Assembly: GCA_964367685.1 (NCBI GenBank)
Contig: CAYIYM010000021.1
Span: forward strand, 1 to 41,251
Origin: CAUPWF01 sp964367685
GTDB taxonomy: Bacteria; Bacillota; Clostridia; Lachnospirales; Lachnospiraceae
Direction: 5' to 3'
Length of the DNA: 41,251 nucleotides
Of the stretch, positions 26,194 to 35,717 are shown in pieces. The translations under genes and the position numbers were made by a program. The notes under the pieces were generated by a model. It was not told where the DNA came from. It worked only from the letters and a program-made list of their open reading frames with translations, and made no database searches. Numbering within the stretch: the first letter of the stretch is position 1; each line of letters begins with the position of its first letter.

Positions 26194-27519
26194 ATGAAGA
26201 GATTAACACCGAGAGAGTATATACTTGGAGCGCAACATATGTTTGCGATGTTTGGGGCGACAGTACTAGTTCCGTTGCTAACAGGGTTGGATGTATCAAC
26301 AACACTTTTAATGGCAGGGATAGGAACTATATTATTTCATATTGTAACAGGAGGAAAGGTTCCAGCATTTTTAGGATCATCTTTCGCATTCCTAGGTGGA
26401 TATGCAGCAATTGCACCTATGCTTGAAGATGGAACACCAAATTTAGAAATGCTACCATATGCCTCATTAGGGGTTATGTGTGCAGGCCTTTTGTACTTAG
26501 TAGTGTCACTATTGTTTAAAATATTTGATGTGAAAAAAGTAATGAAATATTTTCCACCTGTTGTAACAGGCCCAATTATTATTTCCATTGGACTAATTTT
26601 AGCGCCAACAGCTATTGCCAACAGTCAGTCAAATTGGTTGCTAGCAATCATTGCATTTAGTACAATTGTAATTTGTAATATCTACGGCAAGGGAATGGTG
26701 AAAATCATCCCGATTTTATTAGGAGTTGTCGTGTCTTGTACCGTAGCTGTGATTCTTCATGTAACGGGAACACCAGTTTTTGATGAAGGTAAATTGCAAG
26801 CATTTAAGGACGCAGCATTCATTGGAAATCCAATTGATATTGAGAGAACAGTTTTAGCTGTATCTGATTCATCCAAAGCAATTTCGGCTGTTATTGCGAT
26901 TGTACCAATTGCAATTGCTGCAATGATGGAACATATTGGAGATGTATCGGCAATTAGTTCGACTGTAGGAAAGAATTTCATTGCAAATCCAGGATTACAC
27001 AGAACATTACTTGGAGATGGAATTGCAACAACAGTTTCTGCCATGTTTGGTGGTCCGGCAAATACGACTTATGGTGAAAACACAGGGGTGTTGGCATTGA
27101 CTAAAGTCTATGATCCGCGTGTGGTGCGTATTGCGGCATACCTTGCGATTATTCTTTCATTTTCACCTAAGGTAGCAGCAGGAATTAGCTTGATTCCTAC
27201 GGCGATTATCGGTGGTGTATCTCTAATTCTATACGGAATGATTTCTGCAATTGGAACAAGAAACCTTGTAGAAAACAGAGTGGATTTATCAGCAAGTAGA
27301 AATATTATTATTGCAGCAACTATTCTAGTATCTGCACTAGGTTTCAATTCAATAGGCGGAATTTCATTTACGATAGCAGGGACTGCAGTAACATTAACAG
27401 GACTTGCGATTGCAGCGATTTTAGGAATTGGATTAAATGCAGTCTTGCCAGGAAAAGATTTTGAGTTTAATGCGGAGGACGATAATTACTCAGAAAAAGG
27501 TGTGGATTTCAGAGCGTAA
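26194..27519 (+). CDS. uraA: Uracil permease (NCS2, UraA/PyrP type)
   Basis: A 441-residue NCS2 transporter with about 14 membrane segments, importing uracil with protons. Substrate-site residues known from E. coli UraA are conserved: the Glu in AMMEHIGD (E246) and the Glu in TTYGEN (E295), within the family block GGPANTTYGENTGVLALTKV. That block matches uracil rather than xanthine members. The N terminus LGAQHMFAMFGATVLVPLLTG is also typical. GGAG precedes ATG 26194. It is a single-gene unit with its own promoter and terminator. Confidence 0.9.
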   Translation: MKRLTPREYILGAQHMFAMFGATVLVPLLTGLDVSTTLLMAGIGTILFHIVTGGKVPAFLGSSFAFLGGYAAIAPMLEDGTPNLEMLPYASLGVMCAGLLYLVVSLLFKIFDVKKVMKYFPPVVTGPIIISIGLILAPTAIANSQSNWLLAIIAFSTIVICNIYGKGMVKIIPILLGVVVSCTVAVILHVTGTPVFDEGKLQAFKDAAFIGNPIDIERTVLAVSDSSKAISAVIAIVPIAIAAMMEHIGDVSAISSTVGKNFIANPGLHRTLLGDGIATTVSAMFGGPANTTYGENTGVLALTKVYDPRVVRIAAYLAIILSFSPKVAAGISLIPTAIIGGVSLILYGMISAIGTRNLVENRVDLSASRNIIIAATILVSALGFNSIGGISFTIAGTAVTLTGLAIAAILGIGLNAVLPGKDFEFNAEDDNYSEKGVDFRA

Positions 27520-27526
27520 TATGAGG

Positions 27527-27568
27527 ATACACAAAAGGGAAGTGTTAAAACACTTCCCTTTTGTGTAT
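27527..27568. terminator. Bidirectional terminator after the uracil permease gene
   Basis: A perfect 18-bp stem (27527-27544 with 27551-27568) and a six-base loop. It lies between the permease gene (+) and the MntR-like gene (-). Confidence 0.9.
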
Positions 27569-27573
27569 TATTC

Positions 27574-27948
27574 TTATTGTGAAATATGATTTGCAAAATA
27601 AGTTCTCATCTTCTCGAAAGATTCATCACTGATATGATGCTCCATTTTGCAAGCATCCTCTTTGGCAACTTCTTTGTCGACACCCATATGTACGAGAATA
27701 TTAGTCAAGAATTGATGGCGGTCATAGATGCGAGTAGCTATGGTAAGTCCCTCGTCTGTTAATTCTATATGTCCATTATGATCGACGGTTATCAAAGCAT
27801 TCTCTCGAAGTTTCTTCATGGCTACACTAACACTTGGCTTTGAATAACCTAACTCATTTACAATGTCTATTGAACGAACGATGCCTATTCTTTTCTTTAA
27901 TAATAGTATGGATTCCAAATAATCTTCTGCTGATTCGTATATTTTCAT
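27574..27948 (-). CDS. DtxR/MntR-family metal-dependent repressor
   Basis: A 124-residue regulator with an N-terminal winged HTH (about 5-65; recognition-helix region GYSKPSVSVAMKKL) and a dimerisation/metal domain, without the SH3-like domain of DtxR. This is the MntR layout. Metal ligands of MntR can be matched: D9 and E12 in EDYLES, His in DRHQFL, and Glu/His in CKMEHHIS. Mn2+ or Fe2+ is the likely corepressor. The start is ATG 27948, preceded by GAGGAGG; the frame stays open upstream to 28107, but that extension is not coding. No metal transporter is adjacent, so it acts in trans. Confidence 0.87.
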   Translation of the reverse strand: MKIYESAEDYLESILLLKKRIGIVRSIDIVNELGYSKPSVSVAMKKLRENALITVDHNGHIELTDEGLTIATRIYDRHQFLTNILVHMGVDKEVAKEDACKMEHHISDESFEKMRTYFANHISQ

Positions 27949-27977
27949 AGTGACCTCCTCGTGCTGTCTTACATAAT

Positions 27978-28006
27978 AGAGTATCATGTGTTTCTGAAAA
28001 TAGCAA
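27978..28006 (-). promoter_or_regulatory. Candidate promoter of the MntR-like gene
   Basis: On the reverse strand TTGCTA (28006-28001), a 17-nt spacer and TACTCT (27983-27978), with an extended -10 TG just before it. Confidence 0.5.
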
Positions 28007-28038
28007 GCGAACAAAAAGAAAAGGCAAAAAGAATAGTC

Positions 28039-28067
28039 TTGACGGAAGGACAAAAAATATATATACT
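28039..28067 (+). promoter_or_regulatory. ileS promoter
   Basis: TTGACG (28039-28044), a 17-nt spacer and TATACT (28062-28067). The transcript would begin near 28074 and enter the T-box leader. Confidence 0.75.
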
Positions 28068-28111
28068 TAGGGATGTAAAAATGTTGACGAAGACAGTAGG
28101 GTATCATTGGA

Positions 28112-28306
28112 AATTATAGAGAGCTGGGGATGGTGGAAACCTGGTAAGAGTACAAGATATTTGAATATCACTTCTGAGTTGTATTTCTGAAGGTAGTAAG
28201 AAATATCGGTTTTCCACCGTTATTGGAACTCATATGATTGTATGGTGTAATAGGTGGTTTAACGAGAGATAATACCCTCATCCTTTTACAGGATGGGGGT
28301 TTTTTA
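28112..28306 (+). promoter_or_regulatory. T-box leader of ileS (isoleucine specifier ATC)
   Basis: Stem I begins with the conserved AGAGAG (28118-28123) and the GGTGGAAACCTGG-type apical segment. The specifier loop on the 3' side reads ATC at 28167-28169 followed by A, an isoleucine codon. The T-box bulge is GGTGGTTTAACG (28253-28264), whose TGGT (28255-28258) can pair with the uncharged ACCA end of tRNA-Ile. A terminator stem (28274-28283 with 28291-28300) and a T run to 28306 close the element. Uncharged tRNA-Ile would favour the antiterminator and turn on ileS. Confidence 0.92.
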
Positions 28307-28331
28307 ATAAGATTCTCAAGGAGGAAAGAAA

Positions 28332-31300
28332 ATGTATAAAAAAGTGTCCACGGATTTAAAGTTCGTAGAAAGAGAAAAACAAGTAGAAAAGTTCTGGAAT
28401 GATCAAAATATTTTCCAAAAAAGTATGGAAAGCAGAAAAAATGCAGAAACATATACTTTTTATGATGGTCCACCAACTGCAAATGGGAAGCCACATATTG
28501 GGCATGTGCTTACACGTGTAATTAAAGATATGATTCCTAGATATAGAACAATGAAGGGCTACATGGTTCCAAGAAAAGCAGGATGGGATACACATGGATT
28601 GCCGGTAGAGTTAGAAGTAGAGAAACTGTTAGGACTAGATGGAAAAGAACAAATCGAAGAATATGGGCTTGAGCCATTTATTGACCACTGTAAGGAAAGT
28701 GTTTGGAAATACAAAGGTATGTGGGAAGATTTTTCAGGTACAGTTGGATTCTGGGCTGATATGGATAATCCATATGTGACTTATCATGACAACTTTATAG
28801 AGTCGGAGTGGTGGGCGTTGAAGCAAATTTGGGATAAAAAACTCCTATATAAAGGATACAAAATTGTTCCTTATTGCCCGCGTTGCGGAACACCACTTTC
28901 AAGTCATGAAGTGGCACAAGGATACAAAGATGTAAAAGAGCAATCTGCAATTGCTAGATTCAAAGTGATAGGAGAAGATGCATTTATTCTTGCTTGGACA
29001 ACTACACCTTGGACGCTTCCATCTAACGTTGCACTTTGTGTGAATCCAGTTGAAACATATGTGAAAGTGAAACAAGGAGAGTATACATATTATTTGGCAG
29101 AAGCACTTTGTGAGAAGGTTCTTGGAGAGGAATATAAAGTTCTAGAAACTATGAAGGGAACAGATCTTGAATATAAAGAATATGAACCATTATTTACATT
29201 TGAGGGTGATATTCTTGGTGGCAAAAAAGCTCATTTTGTGACATGTGCAGATTATGTAACACTTTCAGATGGTACAGGAATTGTTCATATTGCGCCGGCA
29301 TTTGGTGAAGACGATGCACAAGTTGGAAGAAAGTATGATTTGCCATTTGTTCAACTAGTAGATGAAAAAGGTGAAATGACAGAAAACACACCTTGGGCTG
29401 GAGTATTTTGTAAGAAAGCGGACAAACTTATTTTAGCTGAATTAGAAGAAAACAATTTACTTTTCTCGGCTCCAAATTATGAGCATAGCTATCCGCATTG
29501 CTGGAGATGTGATACACCACTTATTTACTATGCACGTGAATCTTGGTTCATTAAGATGACAGCAGTAAAAGAGGATCTAATTAGAAATAATAATACGATC
29601 AATTGGATTCCAGAAAATATTGGAAAAGGTCGATTTGGTGATTGGTTAGAAAATGTACAAGATTGGGGAATTAGTAGAAATAGATATTGGGGAACACCAC
29701 TTAATATCTGGGAGTGTGAGTGTGGTCACATGCATGCAATTGGTTCGAAAGAAGAATTAAAGAGCATGTCTAATAACTGTGGGGATGATGTAGAACTTCA
29801 TAGACCATATATTGATAATGTGACAATTACTTGCCCAGAGTGCCAAAAAGAAATGATTCGTGTACCAGAAGTTATAGATTGCTGGTTCGATAGTGGGGCA
29901 ATGCCATTTGCGCAGCATCACTATCCATTTGAAAACAAGGAGTTGTTTGAACAACAATTCCCAGCTAATTTTATTTCAGAAGCCGTAGATCAAACTCGTG
30001 GATGGTTCTATTCATTACTAGCAATCTCAACATTGATCTTTAATGAGGCACCATACAAGAATGTAATTGTACTTGGCCACGTTCAAGATGAGAATGGACA
30101 GAAAATGAGTAAATCAAAGGGAAATGCAGTAGATCCTTTTGATGCGCTAAATGAGTATGGAGCAGATGCAATTCGTTGGTATTTCTATGTAAATAGTGCA
30201 CCATGGTTGCCAAATAGATTCCATGGAAATGCAGTAGTTGAAGGTCAACGTAAGTTTATGGGAACATTATGGAATACTTATGCATTCTTTGTTCTCTATG
30301 CAAACATTGACAACTTCAATGCAAAGGAGTATAAGTTAGAGTATGACAAGTTATCTGTAATGGATAAATGGTTGTTATCTAAATTAAATACATTGGTAAA
30401 AACAGTAGATCAAAATCTAGAAAATTACAAGATTCCAGAAAGTGCAAGAGCATTGCAAGAATTTGTAGATGATATGAGTAATTGGTATGTGAGAAGAAGC
30501 CGTGAACGTTTCTGGGCGAAAGGTATGGAGCAAGATAAGATTAATGCATACATGACTTTATACACAGCTCTAGTAACTGTTTCTAAAGTTGCAGCACCAA
30601 TGATTCCATTTATGACGGAAGATATTTACTTGAACCTTGTCAAGAGTATAGACGACGCAGCACCTGAAAGTGTTCATTTGTGTGATTTCCCAGTTGCAGA
30701 CGAGGCAATGATTGATGCAGCACTTGAAACTCATATGGATGAAGTTCTTAAATTAGTTGTAATGGGACGTGCTTGTAGAAATATTGCAAATATCAAGAAC
30801 AGACAACCAATTGGTCAAATGTTTGTAAAGGCTGAATTTGATTTGCCAGAATTCTATCAAGAAATAGTAAGAGAAGAATTAAATGTGAAGGAAGTTAAAT
30901 TTACAGAAGATGTAAGAGATTTCACATCTTATTCATTTAAACCACAAATGCGTACGGTTGGACCGAAGTATGGTAAATTATTAGGTGGAATCAAAGAGGC
31001 TCTTCTTGCGTTAAATGGAAATGAGGCAATGGACCAACTCAATGAAGTAGGAACAATTTCATTTGTAGTAAATGGTGAAGAGGTAGCTTTATCGAAAGAA
31101 GATCTGTTAATTGATACAGCTCAAATGGAAGGATATGTTTCTGAGAGTGATAATGGAATCACAGTAGTACTTGATACGAACTTGTCAGAAGAATTGATTG
31201 AAGAGGGATTGGTTCGTGAGATCATTAGTAAAATCCAAACAATGAGAAAAGAAGCAGGATTTGAAGTTACTGATCAGATCAAAGTTTCTTATGAAGGAAC

Positions 31301-31448
31301 AGAGAGAATCTGTGAGATTTTTGAAAAGCATGGGACTGATATTGGTGGAGAAGTACTGGCAACAGAAGTGAAACAGGCAACACCGATTGGATATATAAAA
31401 GATTGGAAAATCAATGGTGAAGCGGTAAATCTCGGAGTAGAGAGATAA
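28332..31448 (+). CDS. ileS: Isoleucyl-tRNA synthetase (type 2)
   Basis: A 1038-residue class I synthetase that charges tRNA-Ile. The HIGH motif is at residues 55-58 and KMSKS at 591-595. The CP1 editing domain carries the GTGIVHIAPAFGEDD block near residue 318. Two Cys pairs resembling a zinc site occur near 181 (CPRC) and in the CEC...CPEC region near 457-500. The length and the absence of a C-terminal zinc finger fit the eukaryote-like IleS2 class, known for low mupirocin sensitivity; class assignment is by inspection only. AGGAGG precedes ATG 28332, 26 nt after the T-box terminator. Confidence 0.95.
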   Translation: MYKKVSTDLKFVEREKQVEKFWNDQNIFQKSMESRKNAETYTFYDGPPTANGKPHIGHVLTRVIKDMIPRYRTMKGYMVPRKAGWDTHGLPVELEVEKLLGLDGKEQIEEYGLEPFIDHCKESVWKYKGMWEDFSGTVGFWADMDNPYVTYHDNFIESEWWALKQIWDKKLLYKGYKIVPYCPRCGTPLSSHEVAQGYKDVKEQSAIARFKVIGEDAFILAWTTTPWTLPSNVALCVNPVETYVKVKQGEYTYYLAEALCEKVLGEEYKVLETMKGTDLEYKEYEPLFTFEGDILGGKKAHFVTCADYVTLSDGTGIVHIAPAFGEDDAQVGRKYDLPFVQLVDEKGEMTENTPWAGVFCKKADKLILAELEENNLLFSAPNYEHSYPHCWRCDTPLIYYARESWFIKMTAVKEDLIRNNNTINWIPENIGKGRFGDWLENVQDWGISRNRYWGTPLNIWECECGHMHAIGSKEELKSMSNNCGDDVELHRPYIDNVTITCPECQKEMIRVPEVIDCWFDSGAMPFAQHHYPFENKELFEQQFPANFISEAVDQTRGWFYSLLAISTLIFNEAPYKNVIVLGHVQDENGQKMSKSKGNAVDPFDALNEYGADAIRWYFYVNSAPWLPNRFHGNAVVEGQRKFMGTLWNTYAFFVLYANIDNFNAKEYKLEYDKLSVMDKWLLSKLNTLVKTVDQNLENYKIPESARALQEFVDDMSNWYVRRSRERFWAKGMEQDKINAYMTLYTALVTVSKVAAPMIPFMTEDIYLNLVKSIDDAAPESVHLCDFPVADEAMIDAALETHMDEVLKLVVMGRACRNIANIKNRQPIGQMFVKAEFDLPEFYQEIVREELNVKEVKFTEDVRDFTSYSFKPQMRTVGPKYGKLLGGIKEALLALNGNEAMDQLNEVGTISFVVNGEEVALSKEDLLIDTAQMEGYVSESDNGITVVLDTNLSEELIEEGLVREIISKIQTMRKEAGFEVTDQIKVSYEGTERICEIFEKHGTDIGGEVLATEVKQATPIGYIKDWKINGEAVNLGVER

Positions 31449-31471
31449 GAAAGCACACGAGGTGAAGAACA

Positions 31472-33910
31472 ATGACTGAAATGAAGTTTGATAAAAAAGA
31501 ATTTAGAGAAGAAGTAGAAGAGAATGTATTACGACTCTACAGAAAATCAGTAGGGGAAGCAACAAATCAAGAAATATTTCAAGCTGTATCTTATGCAATC
31601 AAAAACGTAATTTCTGAAAATTGGTTCAATGCTCACAAGAGTACATTTGACGATAATCCGAAAATAGTATACTATCTGTCGATGGAATTCCTTATGGGAC
31701 GTGCATTAGGAAATAACTTGATTAATCTATGTGCTTATGATGATGTAAAAGAAGTACTAGATGAATTAGGTGTAGATTTAAATCTTATTGAAGATGAAGA
31801 GCCAGATGCAGCACTTGGAAATGGCGGCCTAGGCCGTCTTGCTGCCTGCTTTTTAGATTCGTTAGCAACACTAGGATATTCAGCATATGGTGGCGGAATC
31901 CGCTATCGCTATGGTATGTTTAAGCAAAAAATCGAGAATGGATATCAAGTAGAGTTACCAGATAATTGGTTAAAGAATGGAAATCCATTCGAATTCCGTA
32001 GAAGTGAGTATGAGAAAGAAATTCGTTTTGGCGGAAATATAGTGGTAAAAACAGATGAAAAAGGGAAAGAACATTTTGAGTTAGAGAACTATGCTTCAGT
32101 ACGTGCAATTCCTTACGATATTCCGATTTTAGGATATGGAAATGGAATGGTAAATGCGCTACGTGTCTGGGATGCCCAACCAATTGTAGAGTTTCGTTTG
32201 GATTCCTTTGATAGAGGAGATTACTACAAAGCAGTAGAGCAAGAAAATCTTGCAAGAAATATTGTAGATGTACTATATCCAAATGATAATCACTATGCCG
32301 GAAAAGAGTTACGCTTAAAACAACAATATTTCTTTATTTCTGCAACAGTGCAAAGTGCAATCATGCGTTACAAATTCTATAATGATGATATGCATGATTT
32401 CTATAAAAAGGTTACATTCCAATTGAATGATACACATCCAACCGTTGCAATCGGGGAATTAATGCGCATCCTTATTGATGAAGAGGGATTAACTTGGGAT
32501 GAGGCGTGGGCAATTACTACAAAAACATGTGCCTACACAAATCACACCATTATGTCAGAAGCTTTAGAGAAGTGGCCAATTGACTTATTTAAGACATTGC
32601 TTCCAAGAGTGTATCAGATTATAGAGGAAATTGATCGTCGATTCGTAAATGCGATCAAAGAAAAATATCCTGGAAATGATGAAAAAGTAAGGAAAATGGC
32701 AATCCTTTATGATGGGCAAGTAAAAATGGCTCACTTAGCTATCTGTGCAGGGTATTCTGTAAATGGTGTTGCTAGACTGCATACTCAGATATTAGAAAAA
32801 CAAGAACTAAAAGATTTCTATGAGATGATGCCAGAGAAATTTAATAATAAAACAAATGGAATTACACAACGTAGATTCCTATTACATGCTAATCCATTGT
32901 TAGCGAAATGGGTAACAAATCATATTGGAGATGGTTGGATTACAGACTTAAGTCAGATTGCAAAATTAAAACCATTGGCAGAAGACAAAACTGCTTGTGC
33001 GGAATTCATGGAAATTAAGCATAAGAACAAGGAAAGATTAGCAGCATATATAAAAAAACATAATAACTTGGATGTAGATCCAAATGCAATCTTTGATGTG
33101 CAAGTTAAACGTCTGCATGAGTATAAGAGACAAATTCTAAATGTACTACATGTGATGTATCTATATAATAGAATCAAAGAGCATCCAGAGCTAAGCTTCC
33201 ATCCTAGAGTCTTTATATTTGGTGCAAAAGCAGCAGCAGGGTATGAACGTGCGAAGCAGACAATTAAGTTGATTAATTCGGTTGCAAATATTGTGAATAA
33301 TGATCCAAGCATTCACAATAAGATAAAAATTGTATTTATTGAAGATTACCGTGTATCTAATGGAGAAATTATATTTGCAGCGGCCGATGTGAGCGAGCAA
33401 ATCTCAACAGCGTCAAAAGAAGCTTCTGGAACAGGTAACATGAAGTTCATGTTAAATGGTGCGCCGACACTAGGTACTATGGATGGAGCAAATGTTGAAA
33501 TCGTAGAAGAAGTCGGAATAGAAAATGCATTCATCTTCGGACTTAGTGCTGATGAAGTAATTAATTACTTGAATCATGGTGGCTATAATCCGTGGGATGT
33601 ATATGCGGCAGATCCAGCACTGCGTAGAGTTGTGGATCAGTTAGTGGATGGAACATATAGTAATGGAAACACAGAAGAATTCCGTGGATTACATGACGCG
33701 CTTATGACAAATCATGTTAGTGATCGAGCAGATACATATTTTGTATTAAAAGACTTCCAGTCTTATGTAGAGGCACAAGAGCGAGTAGAAGAAGCGTATC
33801 GTGATAAAGAGCGTTGGGCAAGGATGGCATTACTAAATACCGCTTGTAGTGGTAAGTTTTCTTCGGATAGAACAATACAACAATATGTAGATGAGATTTG
33901 GAAATTATAA
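31472..33910 (+). CDS. glgP: Glycogen/maltodextrin phosphorylase
   Basis: An 812-residue GT35 phosphorylase that releases glucose-1-phosphate from alpha-1,4-glucans. It has the substrate-site GNGGLGRLAACFLDS near residue 115 and the cofactor block KEASGTGNMKFMLNGAPT with the PLP lysine at K658, followed by GTMDGANVEI. The length is normal. GAGGTGAAG precedes ATG 31472. It lies 23 nt after ileS with no terminator between, so read-through from the T-box-controlled promoter is possible, although no internal promoter could be ruled out. Confidence 0.96.
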   Translation: MTEMKFDKKEFREEVEENVLRLYRKSVGEATNQEIFQAVSYAIKNVISENWFNAHKSTFDDNPKIVYYLSMEFLMGRALGNNLINLCAYDDVKEVLDELGVDLNLIEDEEPDAALGNGGLGRLAACFLDSLATLGYSAYGGGIRYRYGMFKQKIENGYQVELPDNWLKNGNPFEFRRSEYEKEIRFGGNIVVKTDEKGKEHFELENYASVRAIPYDIPILGYGNGMVNALRVWDAQPIVEFRLDSFDRGDYYKAVEQENLARNIVDVLYPNDNHYAGKELRLKQQYFFISATVQSAIMRYKFYNDDMHDFYKKVTFQLNDTHPTVAIGELMRILIDEEGLTWDEAWAITTKTCAYTNHTIMSEALEKWPIDLFKTLLPRVYQIIEEIDRRFVNAIKEKYPGNDEKVRKMAILYDGQVKMAHLAICAGYSVNGVARLHTQILEKQELKDFYEMMPEKFNNKTNGITQRRFLLHANPLLAKWVTNHIGDGWITDLSQIAKLKPLAEDKTACAEFMEIKHKNKERLAAYIKKHNNLDVDPNAIFDVQVKRLHEYKRQILNVLHVMYLYNRIKEHPELSFHPRVFIFGAKAAAGYERAKQTIKLINSVANIVNNDPSIHNKIKIVFIEDYRVSNGEIIFAAADVSEQISTASKEASGTGNMKFMLNGAPTLGTMDGANVEIVEEVGIENAFIFGLSADEVINYLNHGGYNPWDVYAADPALRRVVDQLVDGTYSNGNTEEFRGLHDALMTNHVSDRADTYFVLKDFQSYVEAQERVEEAYRDKERWARMALLNTACSGKFSSDRTIQQYVDEIWKL

Positions 33911-33943
33911 AGCGAAGTAAGAAATTGTAAGAATAGAACGAAT

Positions 33944-33992
33944 AAAAAACACTGTATGATTCAGCCTAAAGTTGATCTATACAGTGTTTTTT
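33944..33992. terminator. Bidirectional terminator after glgP
   Basis: A perfect 14-bp stem (33944-33957 with 33979-33992) continues inward by a few pairs (GAT/ATC). A and T runs form the stem base. It lies between glgP (+) and the fructokinase gene (-). Confidence 0.88.
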
Positions 33993-34036
33993 GTTGTCAT
34001 ATGATGGATATAATATATGTAATAAGTGTGTGAATA

Positions 34037-35014
34037 TTAGCGATTACCTCTAGAGTTATAACGAGTGTTTATGGCCTCTAGTGATGGGATTGCAGGAATG
34101 CCGCCACGTTTTTCGACACAGAGGCTGGCGACTGCATTTCCAAAAGATGCCGCGTCTGATGCTTCGTCTAAGGAAATATCGTCTAAGGCTTTATTTGTAC
34201 CTAATATTCGATATAGAAATCCACCCCAGAAGGAATCACCCGCGCCGGTGGTATCAACAACTTCACTTACAAATCCATCTACATAAGCGCCGCCCTTATG
34301 TGTACACACATAAGCCCCTTTTGAACCAAGGGTCACTACAACAATAGCAATTCCGTGATTTAACAACTGCTTGGCAGCAAGTTCGATATTTTCTTCCTTT
34401 GTGATAAGTAGAGTTTCCTCATCTGAGATTTTCATGATGTCAACATATGGAATAAGGGATTTCATAGCCTCACATGCCTCGGCTTCATTCTTCCATAAAG
34501 AGGCTCTATAATTCGGGTCATATGAAATGATTGCACCGAAGTCTTTGGCTTTTTCAATCGCAAAAAATGTAGCTGATTTACAAGGTTCATGGGTAAGAGA
34601 AAGGGATCCAACGTGGAGAATTTTCGTGTCTTCTAATAATTCTATATTTACCTCTTCTTTTGAAAGCATAGTATCTGCACCTGGTTTTCTAGCAAATGAG
34701 AAGTTGCGCTCTCCATCCTCGTTGATTCCAACAAAAGCAAGTGTAGTGAAATAATCACTAGATAAAATCAATCCACTGGTATGAATACCTGCTTGTGCTA
34801 AGGTGTCTTTTAGGAATAAGCCGTGCATATCATTTCCAACTTTGCCGATGAAAGCTGTATGAAGGCCACATTGATTCATCGCTGCTAACATATTAGCTGG
34901 TGCGCCACCAGGATTTTGTTCAAATAATTTTTGCCCACTTGCAGATTTGCCATTGTAAGTGAAGTCAATAAGTACTTCTCCAAGTGCTACAGCATCGAAT
35001 GATTTATGATTCAT
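34037..35014 (-). CDS. Fructokinase-like PfkB carbohydrate kinase
   Basis: A 325-residue ribokinase-family sugar kinase. The N-terminal signature GGAPANMLAAM lies at 36-46, and the C-terminal signature DTTGAGDSF has the catalytic base D260. The sequence resembles ScrK-type fructokinases, and the neighbourhood (GH32 hydrolase and sugar importer) supports fructose as substrate, giving fructose-6-phosphate; this is inferred. GGAGG precedes ATG 35014, 11 nt after the isomerase gene, with which it forms a reverse-strand operon. Confidence 0.88.
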   Translation of the reverse strand: MNHKSFDAVALGEVLIDFTYNGKSASGQKLFEQNPGGAPANMLAAMNQCGLHTAFIGKVGNDMHGLFLKDTLAQAGIHTSGLILSSDYFTTLAFVGINEDGERNFSFARKPGADTMLSKEEVNIELLEDTKILHVGSLSLTHEPCKSATFFAIEKAKDFGAIISYDPNYRASLWKNEAEACEAMKSLIPYVDIMKISDEETLLITKEENIELAAKQLLNHGIAIVVVTLGSKGAYVCTHKGGAYVDGFVSEVVDTTGAGDSFWGGFLYRILGTNKALDDISLDEASDAASFGNAVASLCVEKRGGIPAIPSLEAINTRYNSRGNR

Positions 35015-35025
35015 GGGTGACCTCC

Positions 35026-35697
35026 TTATTTGTTATATTCGTTACATAAAAGTCGATAAGGTGCTTCGTCTTCTTCGATGGTTGGAAATCTACCAATAGG
35101 TTCAAGAAAACGATTATCTGTATTGTCGTCGTTACACATTGAAACCTCTCCGATTAGAACGTCTCCTGTTCCTTCTTTTACATCAAAGTCATGATATTGA
35201 TGAGGCCATAATGTGATACTCTCTCCAGGTGTTAATTCAATACCGGTTCCAGCTTTCACATAATAAGAACGACCGTCACTATTCACAAGTACATCTGTAT
35301 CAGCCAATGATCCGTTGTCATCATTGTAAACATGGATAATAAGTGTACCACCTCCGCGATTAATAATGTCCTCACTTTTATTCCAGTGAAAATGCATAGG
35401 AGAATGTTGGCCTTCTTTTAACATAAGTAATTTCTCTGCATATACTTTTTTGTAATTTGGATTATTTTGATTTCCGTTACGAAGTGTGATAAGTGCGAAT
35501 CCTACTTTTTCAAAATCGCCTAGTCCGTAATCTGTTACATCCCAGCCCAACATGTTGTCACGAATTTCATTGTATTCATCCCCTTTTGCTTTCCATTCGG
35601 TTGGTGTAAAATTACAAAATGGTGGTAATGCAAATTGGTATTTGTTTATTAAATTTTCCATATCCTTGATGATTTTATTTACTTCTGAACGTTTCAT
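35026..35697 (-). CDS. D-lyxose isomerase-like cupin (PF07385 type)
   Basis: A 223-residue cupin of the D-lyxose ketol-isomerase family, enzymes that interconvert D-lyxose with D-xylulose and often D-mannose with D-fructose. Metal ligands are visible: H102 and H104 in PMHFHW, E109 in KSEDIINRGGG and a later His in LWPHQYHDF. The start is ATG 35697, because AGGAGG (35709-35704) directly abuts the earlier ATG at 35703 but is 6 nt from this one. It pairs with a fructokinase gene, so fructose/mannose interconversion is a reasonable guess. Confidence 0.85.
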   Translation of the reverse strand: MKRSEVNKIIKDMENLINKYQFALPPFCNFTPTEWKAKGDEYNEIRDNMLGWDVTDYGLGDFEKVGFALITLRNGNQNNPNYKKVYAEKLLMLKEGQHSPMHFHWNKSEDIINRGGGTLIIHVYNDDNGSLADTDVLVNSDGRSYYVKAGTGIELTPGESITLWPHQYHDFDVKEGTGDVLIGEVSMCNDDNTDNRFLEPIGRFPTIEEDEAPYRLLCNEYNK

Positions 35698-35717
35698 TTT
35701 CATCCTCCTAAATTATA

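Noticed and set aside
27949..28107. N-terminal extension of the MntR-like protein
   Set aside because: GAGGAGG directly before ATG 27948 and the family start show that the upstream frame is only open by chance and contains the promoter.
28168..28494. Reverse-strand open frame over the T-box and the ileS start
   Set aside because: It lies antisense to a clear T-box and to a conserved coding region and has no recognisable protein features.
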